A DNA stretch of 8,328 nucleotides, taken from Pseudomonadota bacterium. GTDB taxonomy: Bacteria; Myxococcota; Bradymonadia; UBA4248. Position 1 is the stretch's first letter. Each line of letters starts with the position of its first letter. Below are positions 1 through 5,644 of this stretch, piece after piece. The translations under genes were made by a program, and so were the position numbers. The notes below the pieces were generated by a model that was not told where the DNA came from, ran no database searches, and saw only the letters and a program-made list of their open reading frames with translations. The stretch is taken from NCBI GenBank assembly GCA_017629415.1, contig JAGBXG010000128.1:1-8328 (forward strand), read 5' to 3'.

Positions 1-614
1 CGGGCATTGGAGCATTCTTTGTGATGGATAGCCGTCCTAATCGTGCCAGAGCTGATTTAAGAAATGATGTCGAAACATTGCTTCATACGCAGCGCATGCG
101 TGCAACGAGTATGAACGTTGCCACATATGTGCGATTTGAGGACGGAACAAATGGGAAAAAATTTCAACGTGTAGTTCCTAGAATTGGCGATATTTCGGTT
201 TGTGTTGCAGATCCCAAAGAACAGTACAGCATTCGTTATTCCAATAATGGTGCGGGCGAAGGCAATAATGTTGCCATAGATTTAATCAGTAGTGGTAAAT
301 TTAGAACATTGGATTCTACAGATTCATCCAAATACGCTGGAAATATTGTTCGAATGGATGGAAGACTGTTCAAAATAAATGTAGAAGATGGTCAAACCAA
401 AACTGGTAGTATAGATATTGGAAAAACATTGGTGATTTGTTTTCAGCCTAATGGGCAGGCATCTTTTATCGTTGATAGTCAATTTAAAGATGATGCCCGT
501 ACTGCACTCTTAGAAATAAGAAAAGAAACGACACCGATAACACCTGAGACATTTTTGATTGAAGTGACAAGTCTAGGTGCAATTCAGTCATGGTCTGAGC
601 TTAGAGATGATTGA
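1..614 (+). CDS. Prepilin-like / minor pseudopilin-like protein (GspH/FimT type), 5' end cut by window edge
   Basis: The frame is open to the left edge: codons from base 3 read GIGAFFV before the first possible internal start (GTG at 21, ATG at 24), so the true start is probably outside the window. The visible start resembles the end of the hydrophobic N-terminal helix of type IV pilin-like proteins. It is followed by an amphipathic stretch, RARADLRNDVETLLHTQRMR, then ATSMNVATYVRF, which matches the layout of FimT/GspH pseudopilins (basic residue, helix, 'ARSEAIKRxxPV'-like turn into a beta domain). The rest is beta-rich and polar, with one cysteine. Such proteins are minor components of type IV pilus or type II secretion pseudopili, anchored in the inner membrane and exposed to the periplasm. 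The prepilin peptidase site itself is not visible, so the family call rests on weak similarity. Another membrane-anchored periplasmic protein is the alternative. Confidence 0.6.
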   Translation, partial: GIGAFFVMDSRPNRARADLRNDVETLLHTQRMRATSMNVATYVRFEDGTNGKKFQRVVPRIGDISVCVADPKEQYSIRYSNNGAGEGNNVAIDLISSGKFRTLDSTDSSKYAGNIVRMDGRLFKINVEDGQTKTGSIDIGKTLVICFQPNGQASFIVDSQFKDDARTALLEIRKETTPITPETFLIEVTSLGAIQSWSELRDD

Positions 615-645
615 TAATATAGAATATTGTATTTGAGTTGTGCGT

Positions 646-675
646 TTGTCCTGCGGATAGATTGAATCGGATAAT
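646..675 (+). promoter_or_regulatory. Candidate sigma70-like promoter for the SpoIID-domain gene / glgA pair
   Basis: TTGTCC (646-651; 4 of 6 match TTGACA) lies 18 bases upstream of GATAAT (670-675; 5 of 6 match TATAAT). Transcription would begin near 682, giving a leader of about 70 bases before the preferred start at 754. The promoter sits in the 139-base gap between the pilin-like gene and the next coding region. It is predicted from consensus alone. Confidence 0.35.
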
Positions 676-739
676 GCTTTAATTGGCTTACAAGAGGTAA
701 CCGGCAAATTTATCGTGTTTCTAAAAAAAGCGCTAAGAC

Positions 740-745
740 AGGGAG
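740..745 (+). promoter_or_regulatory. Ribosome binding site deciding the SpoIID-domain gene start
   Basis: AGGGAG lies 8 bases before ATG 754, a near-ideal position. The alternative in-frame GTG at 715 has only AAGAGGT at 692-698, 16 bases away. The 754 start also puts the basic n-region and hydrophobic core at the very N-terminus, as a signal peptide needs. Confidence 0.6.
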
Positions 746-753
746 TGTTGCGC

Positions 754-2445
754 ATGAACAAGCACCAGGGGAGTTTTTTCAGACGCTGGAAGCATCGTTT
801 TATCGGATTGGCTGGTGCGTTATTATTTTGTCTGCCTGCTCAAGTATTTTCCCAAAGTACAGAGCTGACAAGTCAGGATAATCATGCTTTGCTTTATGCG
901 CATCAGCTGGGGTTTACATCGAGCGGTGCGCCAAGTGTTCGCATTCGTATTGCGGATGGTCTTGAGAAGCTTCGATTTGTTCCTCAAGGGGATTTTCGTG
1001 TGATGCCGGCAGGCAATGGCGGTGCTGTCATTGAATTGAAAGGCGGGCGTGTTTATGAGGTAACGCTTAAAAATGCGCAGCCTGGGCATTATCAGCATGG
1101 CGTTATCATAGGCAGGGCTGAGTCTGTTGAGGCTTTGGATGACAGTCGTACAGAGTGTGTGGCGCGTGGTTTTGATTGTGAAATTGTGCCGATAGGTTCA
1201 GTTTTTGCACTTCGAGGGAATGTTTTTGACAATCGTGAAAATATTTTAATGACGCGGCGCACAGCGGATATGACAACAGTGCGTAAGCTTCAGAAGTTAT
1301 CCCAATTGCCGATAGATTCTTCAGTAGATAGTCATGAGATTCATAGTGAGCTGCTGACATATCCGACAGCACAGATTTCATTTCGTGATGAATCGGGGAT
1401 GATTCGTGTTTTGCATCAGAATTTGATGTGGATAGAGCTGCCTGAGTCTGGTGCTAAGCTTTATGATATCATTGGTGAAGATGGCAAACCTCATGCATTG
1501 GTCATCAATTCTAAGCTGATTGTGACACCGGATCAGAACGGACGATTGGCGGTAGTTCAGTCTGCCGATATTGAGACGGTATTGCGTGGCATTGTGCCTG
1601 CTGAGATATTTGCAAGTGCGCCTGAAGCGGCTTTAATGGCTCAGGCCATTGCGGCGCGCACGACGTTGATAGGGCAAGTGGGGACGCGTCATTTTGCGGA
1701 TCCCTGGCATCTTTGCAATCAGCAGCATTGTCAAGTTTATCGCGGATTATCTGGGGCTGATTCGAGAACTGACAAGGCAATTGAGAAGACGCGTGGCCAG
1801 GTGATGTTTTCGGATAAGAATTTGGTTCAAAGTTATTATAGCGCGCATTGCGGCGGCATGAGTGCAGGCAGTTTGGAAACTTGGGGGCTTCCGGAGCGTT
1901 CTTATCTTGTATCGCGTTCGGATGATGCTCAAGAAAGAGGAGCGTTTTTTTCGAATGATGCTTCTTTTTTAGCCTGGTGGCATGACAGTTCCAAAGATTA
2001 TTGCGGTAGTGCGCCATCGGGTGTCAAACCGTTTGCTTCTGCAAAACATGCGCGTTGGAGCAAAGAAATTTCGATATCTGATATTGAAAAATCCCTCAAG
2101 AAAGCAGGCAAATCTATGGGGCGGATTCAGGAAATTCAGATTTTAGAGCGTGGGGAAAGTTATCGCGTGACGCGCATGAAGCTTGTCGGTACTGAGGGTG
2201 AATATGAAATCTCTCGTGAATTGCCGATTCGACGTTTTTTGGGAGGGTTAAAGAGTGCACTTTTTGTGATGGAAGTGCGCAAACGCGGTCAGTTTGTGGA
2301 ATCTATCAGTCTTAAAGGTGCAGGATTTGGACATGGTGTGGGAATGTGTCAGACTGGTGCGATAGGGATGGCTCAGCGTGGAAAAACGGCTGTTGAAATT
2401 CTGCAGCATTATTTCCATGGTTCGCGAATAGAGACCTTGTGGTAA
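754..2445 (+). CDS. Secreted SpoIID/LytB-domain protein (peptidoglycan glycan-strand processing)
   Basis: The protein has 563 residues from ATG 754; a GTG at 715 in frame would add 13. Residues 1-34 form a type I signal peptide (basic FFRRWKHR, hydrophobic core, probable cut after AQVFS), so it acts in the periplasm or outside. A poorly recognisable N-terminal region to about residue 270 precedes a SpoIID domain. That domain shows VPAE (Glu284, aligned with the catalytic Glu of SpoIID), PEAALMAQAIAART, the H319-x-C321-x3-H325-C326-QVYRG cluster, HCGG (365-368) and, near the C-terminus, GFGHGVGMCQTGA (524-535) followed by HYFHGS. Characterised SpoIID enzymes are lytic transglycosylases acting on glycan strands stripped of stem peptides, and the Cys/His cluster resembles the zinc site of clostridial SpoIID. 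This protein is larger than sporulation SpoIID, and nothing here suggests sporulation. A role in septal or general wall remodelling, working after an amidase, is inferred. Its stop is 19 bases before glgA. Confidence 0.88.
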   Translation: MNKHQGSFFRRWKHRFIGLAGALLFCLPAQVFSQSTELTSQDNHALLYAHQLGFTSSGAPSVRIRIADGLEKLRFVPQGDFRVMPAGNGGAVIELKGGRVYEVTLKNAQPGHYQHGVIIGRAESVEALDDSRTECVARGFDCEIVPIGSVFALRGNVFDNRENILMTRRTADMTTVRKLQKLSQLPIDSSVDSHEIHSELLTYPTAQISFRDESGMIRVLHQNLMWIELPESGAKLYDIIGEDGKPHALVINSKLIVTPDQNGRLAVVQSADIETVLRGIVPAEIFASAPEAALMAQAIAARTTLIGQVGTRHFADPWHLCNQQHCQVYRGLSGADSRTDKAIEKTRGQVMFSDKNLVQSYYSAHCGGMSAGSLETWGLPERSYLVSRSDDAQERGAFFSNDASFLAWWHDSSKDYCGSAPSGVKPFASAKHARWSKEISISDIEKSLKKAGKSMGRIQEIQILERGESYRVTRMKLVGTEGEYEISRELPIRRFLGGLKSALFVMEVRKRGQFVESISLKGAGFGHGVGMCQTGAIGMAQRGKTAVEILQHYFHGSRIETLW

Positions 2446-2454
2446 TGCATTCAT

Positions 2455-2462
2455 AGGAGAGG
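2455..2462 (+). promoter_or_regulatory. Strong ribosome binding site of glgA
   Basis: AGGAGAGG ends two bases before ATG 2465, with its core AGGAG (2455-2459) five bases away. It lies entirely in the 19-base gap after the upstream stop codon. This supports one transcript with independent, efficient initiation at glgA. Confidence 0.6.
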
Positions 2463-2464
2463 AT

Positions 2465-3934
2465 ATGAACGTTTTAATGGTGGCATCCGAAGCAGTACCT
2501 TATGCCAAAACGGGTGGTTTGGCAGATGTTGCAGGTGTTTTGCCTAAATTTTTGCATCAGCTGGGGCATGATGTGCGTGTTGTTATGCCGCTTTACGGGA
2601 GCATTGATCGCGAGAAATATCAAATTGTTCCTATGCCAGGGGCATTAGGTGTCTGGATGCGAGCGATGGGGGAGTTATGGTGTGAGTTTTTTGAATCGCG
2701 TCTTCCGGGTTCAGAAGTTCCTGTTTATTTTATTGCTTATGACAAATTTTTTGCGCGTCTTGGGCTTTATAATGAGCCTGACGGGCAAGGTTTTATGGAT
2801 AATGACAATCGTTTTGTCTTTTTATCTCGGGCATCATTGCAGTTATGTAAAAAATTACAATTTTCTCCGGATATTGTGCATTGTAATGACTGGCACACAG
2901 CGGCAGTTCCCATATTTTTGAATACGGTTTATGCCCATGACGATGTGCTTGGCCATACGGCATCTTTGCTGACTATTCACAACATGGAATATCAGGGACG
3001 TTATTATGCCGGTTTGATGGATGTTCTTGATATAGGATGGGAACATTTTAATCATCTTGAGCTGGAATGGCACGGGCAGTGCAATTTGCTCAAGGGTGGG
3101 ATTTATCATGCAACATTGTTTAACGCTGTGAGTCATGGTTATGCATCAGAGATTTTGACCTCGCGATTTGGTCATGGGCTTGAAGGTGTTGTGCAAGATC
3201 GGTGTGAAGCATTGCGCGGTGTTCTCAATGGCATTGACTATGAGGAGTGGGATCCTTCGCGTGACAGGCATATTCCAGCGCATTTTGATGTGGATGATAT
3301 GTCTGGTAAAGCGGTGTGTAAAAGCGCGCTTCAGGCAGAAATGGGGCTTTCTGTTCGTGATGATGTGCCGTTATTTGGATTGGTTGCACGTCTTGTGGAT
3401 CAAAAAGGCATACGTCTTTTGGCTGAAATCTTTGAATCTTTGATGGATTTGGATTTACAGGTTGCACTTTTGGGGAGCGGAGAGTCTTGGGCGCATGATT
3501 TTTTCCGTGAAATGTCATGGAAATATGGCGGAAAATTTGGATGTTATCTTGGATACAGTAATGCATTGGCGCACCGTATTGAAGCAGGCAGTGATTTCTT
3601 TTTGATGCCGAGTGTATTTGAGCCTTGTGGTTTAAATCAGCTTTACAGTTTGCGTTATGGCACATTGCCTATTGTTCATGCAGTGGGTGGATTAAATGAT
3701 ACCGTAGAAAATTTTGATGCATATCATCACAGCGGGACAGGATTTAAGTATTACGATCATACGGCTGGTGCGCTATATGACACGATAGGGTGGGCATTAA
3801 GTACGTGGTATCATCGTCCTGAAGATATTTCGGGGTTACGTCGTCGTGCCATGGTGCAACGATTTTCCTGGGAAGATTCAGCAAAACAGTATGCGCAGAT
3901 TTATGCAGAAGCCATTTCTCGCAAGCGTGGTTAA
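2465..3934 (+). CDS. glgA: Glycogen synthase (GT5 family)
   Basis: This cytoplasmic enzyme transfers glucose from a nucleotide sugar (normally ADP-glucose in bacteria) to the non-reducing end of an alpha-1,4-glucan. At 489 residues it has the usual family length and looks intact. It begins with MNVLMVASEAVPYAKTGGL; Lys15 of KTGGL is the substrate-binding lysine of the GT5 N-terminal Rossmann domain. Other landmarks are NDWHTAAVP, IHNMEYQG (His172), VLNGIDYEEWDP, ARLVDQKG (Arg309 and Lys314, spaced like the nucleotide-sugar-phosphate binders Arg300/Lys305 of the E. coli enzyme) and FEPCGLNQLYSLRYGTLP (Glu386, the C-terminal catalytic-site glutamate). The usual TGGL of the second glycine loop reads VGGL (in AVGGLNDTV), a mild deviation. 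The gene follows the SpoIID-domain gene closely; no other glg gene is visible. ADP- versus UDP-glucose preference cannot be read from the sequence. Confidence 0.97.
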   Translation: MNVLMVASEAVPYAKTGGLADVAGVLPKFLHQLGHDVRVVMPLYGSIDREKYQIVPMPGALGVWMRAMGELWCEFFESRLPGSEVPVYFIAYDKFFARLGLYNEPDGQGFMDNDNRFVFLSRASLQLCKKLQFSPDIVHCNDWHTAAVPIFLNTVYAHDDVLGHTASLLTIHNMEYQGRYYAGLMDVLDIGWEHFNHLELEWHGQCNLLKGGIYHATLFNAVSHGYASEILTSRFGHGLEGVVQDRCEALRGVLNGIDYEEWDPSRDRHIPAHFDVDDMSGKAVCKSALQAEMGLSVRDDVPLFGLVARLVDQKGIRLLAEIFESLMDLDLQVALLGSGESWAHDFFREMSWKYGGKFGCYLGYSNALAHRIEAGSDFFLMPSVFEPCGLNQLYSLRYGTLPIVHAVGGLNDTVENFDAYHHSGTGFKYYDHTAGALYDTIGWALSTWYHRPEDISGLRRRAMVQRFSWEDSAKQYAQIYAEAISRKRG

Positions 3935-4073
3935 GTGCGTTTTTCGGCTTTTAGTAGTCATGGTATAAAAAGTTTGCTAGATTATTAAGTTTTGCGCCCA
4001 AAGTTGAGTGAAGATGGGGCAGATATTGCCGCATCGAGGGCAGATATAATGTCATTTCAGGCAGGAAGTATTC
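3935..4073 (+). promoter_or_regulatory. Gap with two candidate -10 elements upstream of the 130-residue protein gene
   Basis: The 139 bases after glgA contain an extended -10 motif, TGGTATAAA (3961-3969), without a good -35 box, and a perfect TATAAT at 4045-4050 whose nearest -35-like box (TTGCCG, 4026-4031) is only 13 bases away, too close for a standard promoter. Either could start transcription of the gene at 4074. No intrinsic terminator with a convincing stem and T-run was found after glgA, so read-through from glgA is also possible. Confidence 0.3.
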
Positions 4074-4466
4074 ATGGCTTATCTTGATCTTGAGCTTAAA
4101 GAAATCGAAGTGGAGTATATCGCTCCGCATGTTTTATCGGGCACTGAGCGCATTACGCTTTTATTAACAGTTGTTCGTGGTGCGCGAGGTCGTCGCAAGC
4201 TTTTAGGTGAGGCATTTGCGCGCACGGTATATCAGCCGATTATTCATTTTAAGGTTTTCGATGAAGTCAGCGTTGAATCTTTATTTTCAAGGTTTTTGCA
4301 GCAGCTGATTCATCGTGGTTATCGTCCGATTCAGTATCGCGAGCGTGATTTAGATGATCATCTTTCGAGTTGGAAGCCATGTGATCTTTCGGGTCTTGAT
4401 GATACCGATTTGAAACGTGGTGAAGAAGCTGATGTGGAATTTGGTGAAAATTTTGAGGATTTTTAG
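4074..4466 (+). CDS. Hypothetical small protein with acidic C-terminal tail
   Basis: I do not recognise this 130-residue family. The start is supported by AGGAAG (4063-4068) five bases before ATG. There is no signal peptide or membrane segment, so it should be cytoplasmic. Residues 1-35 look like beta strands (LELKEIEVEYI, ITLLLTVV). A strongly basic patch follows (RGARGRRK, 35-42), then an alternation of strand and helix (YQPIIHFKVF; VESLFSRFLQQLIHRGYRPI), and from about residue 92 an acidic tail (DLDD, DLSGLDDTD, EEADVEFGENFED) with one Cys (103). The basic patch plus acidic tail suggests interaction with nucleic acid or another protein, but that is only inference. It stands between glgA and the lipoprotein gene, with long gaps on both sides, so it may be transcribed alone. 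Codon use resembles its neighbours. Confidence 0.75.
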   Translation: MAYLDLELKEIEVEYIAPHVLSGTERITLLLTVVRGARGRRKLLGEAFARTVYQPIIHFKVFDEVSVESLFSRFLQQLIHRGYRPIQYRERDLDDHLSSWKPCDLSGLDDTDLKRGEEADVEFGENFEDF

Positions 4467-4518
4467 TTACAAAAGTGACAATTGATACGAATAAATTGGC
4501 ATCGTTTGTCGTTTATTC

Positions 4519-4546
4519 TTGTCATTTTTTTAAACTATGACATAAG
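4519..4546 (+). promoter_or_regulatory. Candidate promoter of the repeat lipoprotein gene
   Basis: TTGTCA (4519-4524; 5 of 6 match the -35 consensus) and CATAAG (4541-4546; 4 of 6 match TATAAT) are 16 bases apart, predicting a start near 4553 and a leader of about 67 bases. The weak -10 box lies inside the inverted repeat at 4535-4554, the arrangement expected for a repressible promoter. This is consensus matching only. Confidence 0.35.
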
Positions 4547-4554
4547 TGTCATAG
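4535..4554. promoter_or_regulatory. Perfect inverted repeat, possible operator
   Basis: CTATGACA (4535-4542), a TAAG spacer, and TGTCATAG (4547-4554) form an exact 8+8 inverted repeat. Two further TGACA/TGTCA half-sites occur just upstream, at 4476-4480 and 4520-4524. The repeat overlaps the predicted -10 box of the lipoprotein gene and has no T-run after it, so a protein-binding operator is more likely than a terminator. Confidence 0.4.
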
Positions 4555-4560
4555 ATTTGG

Positions 4561-4598
4561 CGCTCTTTAGTAATAGAAGTCTATTACACATTAGAGCG
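4561..4598 (+). promoter_or_regulatory. Leader hairpin just upstream of the lipoprotein ribosome binding site
   Basis: CGCTCT (4561-4566) pairs with AGAGCG (4593-4598), and GTAATAG (4570-4576) pairs with CTATTAC (4581-4587) around an AAGT loop. A 3x5 internal loop separates the two stems. The structure ends 9 bases before the AGGAG ribosome binding site. It could stabilise the mRNA or control translation. Confidence 0.45.
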
Positions 4599-4607
4599 TT
4601 TTACTCT

Positions 4608-4612
4608 AGGAG
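4608..4612 (+). promoter_or_regulatory. Ribosome binding site deciding the lipoprotein start
   Basis: AGGAG is 7 bases before ATG 4620. The reading frame stays open back to 4482, but a start there would put 46 residues ahead of the lipoprotein signal peptide; the 4620 start places the signal and lipobox at the N-terminus. Confidence 0.75.
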
Positions 4613-4619
4613 TTTTCTA

Positions 4620-5297
4620 ATGTTGAATATTCGTATTTTTGTGGTTGCAGTTCTCATTTTGTGCTTGACGGGTATTACCGCATGTAAAAAAGAAGAAGCA
4701 AAGGTGGAAAGTGCTCCTGCAGCAGAAGCCAAGGCTGACGAAGCCAAGGCTGATGAAGCCAAGGCTGATGAAGCCAAGGCTGATGAAGCTAAAGCTGATG
4801 AAGCTAAAGCTGATGAAGCTAAAGCTGACGATACCAAAGCTCTTGATGTTGACGGCGTTGCAGCTTTCTTTGAAGGCATTGGTAAAGTTGCCGAAGAAGC
4901 CAATGGTGATTGCGATAAACTTGGAACAGGCTTGAAAGCTCTGTTGGACAAAGATCGTGATGCTTTGACTGCAGGTATGAAGAATCTTGCTAAATTGGAT
5001 GAAAATTCTGAAGAAGCCAAGAAGCTGAATGACGTGATGGAAAAAGTTATGGCCGATGACAGTGCTTTGAGCAAAGGCACAGAAGCTTGCAAAGAAAATG
5101 AAAATGTTGTTGCTTTCAATGCTGGCATTTTAGGCGTTATCATGGCTGCCGCTGCTGATGCAGCTCCCGCCGCTGATGCAGCTCCCGCCGCTGATGCAGC
5201 TCCTGCCGCTGATGCAGCTCCCGCCGCTGATGCAGCTCCCGCTGCTGATGCAGCTCCCGCTGCTGATGCAGCTCCCGCTGCTGATGATGCCAAGTAA
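4620..5297 (+). CDS. Repeat-rich lipoprotein with Cys-bounded helical domain (function unknown)
   Basis: This is a 225-residue protein. Residues 1-21 are a lipoprotein signal peptide ending in lipobox ITAC with lipidated Cys22, so the mature protein is membrane-anchored, probably in the outer membrane. After KKEEAKVESAPAA come seven exact EAKAD units (36-70) and one decayed unit (DTKAL), predicting a long charged helix or spacer. Residues 76-175 form a helical domain with two cysteines (98 and 157, 58 residues between), likely disulfide-linked in the periplasm. The C-terminus has seven ADAAPA units (179-220) then ADDAK, an Ala/Pro-rich extended linker of the kind that can reach through peptidoglycan. 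The order anchor, spacer, domain, spacer suggests an envelope-spanning or binding role, but no known family was recognised. The central domain resembles the repeats of the secreted protein encoded at 5645. A palindromic promoter region precedes it and a strong terminator follows, so it is likely transcribed on its own and possibly at high level. Confidence 0.9.
   Translation: MLNIRIFVVAVLILCLTGITACKKEEAKVESAPAAEAKADEAKADEAKADEAKADEAKADEAKADEAKADDTKALDVDGVAAFFEGIGKVAEEANGDCDKLGTGLKALLDKDRDALTAGMKNLAKLDENSEEAKKLNDVMEKVMADDSALSKGTEACKENENVVAFNAGILGVIMAAAADAAPAADAAPAADAAPAADAAPAADAAPAADAAPAADAAPAADDAK
4725..4829 (+). repeat. Tandem repeat, 7 x 15 bp (EAKAD codons)
   Basis: Seven 15-bp units encode EAKAD without amino-acid change. 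Units 1-4 read GAAGCCAAGGCTGAY and units 5-7 GAAGCTAAAGCTGAY, a synonymous block switch. The first and last units end in GAC, the others in GAT. A degenerate eighth copy (4830-4844) encodes DTKAL. Unit length is a multiple of three, so copy-number changes would keep the frame. Confidence 0.97.
5154..5279 (+). repeat. Tandem repeat, 7 x 18 bp (ADAAPA codons)
   Basis: Seven 18-bp units of GCTGATGCAGCTCCCGCY encode ADAAPA. Units 1-4 end in GCC and units 5-7 in GCT; unit 3 has CCT for CCC. The array ends in a partial unit (GCTGATGATGCCAAG) and then the stop. As with the first array, expansion or contraction would be in frame. Confidence 0.97.
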
Positions 5298-5353
5298 TTC
5301 ATTCAGGTTTGCATGAGATGATATTTAAAATTTGAATATCAGCTTAAATGTTT

Positions 5354-5382
5354 AAAGGCGGTTTTAGAAACCGCCTTTTTTT
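5354..5382 (+). terminator. Rho-independent terminator after the repeat lipoprotein gene
   Basis: GGCGGTTT (5357-5364), a TAG loop and AAACCGCC (5368-5375) form a perfect 8-bp stem, followed at once by seven T (5376-5382). AAA at 5354-5356 can extend pairing with the T-run. It lies 56 bases after the stop and should end the lipoprotein transcript. Confidence 0.92.
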
Positions 5383-5644
5383 ATTGCGTTTTTTTTGCGT
5401 ATCGAAACTTTTTATCATCAGATGCGTTTTCTCATGGGTCACAAAGTATTTGGTGCTTGATTTCTATGTGAAATGTCATCTTTTCATGATGAATAAAAAT
5501 GGTTTAGAAATTTAAAAATGAAAGTTATGCATTTCAATATGCTTCGGCATCAAGTATTTCATTGAACTTGTGTTTGGCATTGATTTTGATGCTTCTTTTT
5601 TGCAGGTTTTCTCTTTTGAGGTTTTACTTTTAAGGTTTTAACGA
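5383..5644. other. AT-rich gap without a recognisable gene
   Basis: These 262 bases hold no convincing coding frame and no promoter with both boxes near consensus. Visible structure is limited to a short hairpin with a TTCG loop (ATGC-TTCG-GCAT around 5539-5550) and three copies of AGGTTTT (starting at 5604, 5619 and 5633) just ahead of the next start. Because a strong terminator lies upstream, the promoter for the 5645 gene should be here, but I cannot place it. Confidence 0.5.

Noticed and set aside
775..810. Twin-arginine (Tat) export signal in FFRRWKHRF of the SpoIID-domain protein
   Set aside because: The surrounding residues do not match the S/T-RRxFLK consensus, and the hydrophobic core with its Ser-ending cut site fits general Sec export.
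1511..2017. A 168-residue minus-strand reading frame within the SpoIID-domain gene
   Set aside because: It lies opposite the highly conserved catalytic region of the + strand gene and has an implausible composition rich in His, Asn, Gln and Pro with no recognisable domain.
4482..4619. An upstream extension of the repeat lipoprotein by 46 residues
   Set aside because: It would displace the lipoprotein signal peptide from the N-terminus and run through the promoter-like and hairpin region; AGGAG sits correctly for ATG 4620.
4601..5302. A 233-residue minus-strand reading frame rich in Ala/Ser across the lipoprotein gene
   Set aside because: It is the complement of the EAKAD and ADAAPA repeat arrays, which lack stop codons in this frame by composition. 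It has no ribosome binding site and the + strand gene has a lipobox, a good start and a terminator.
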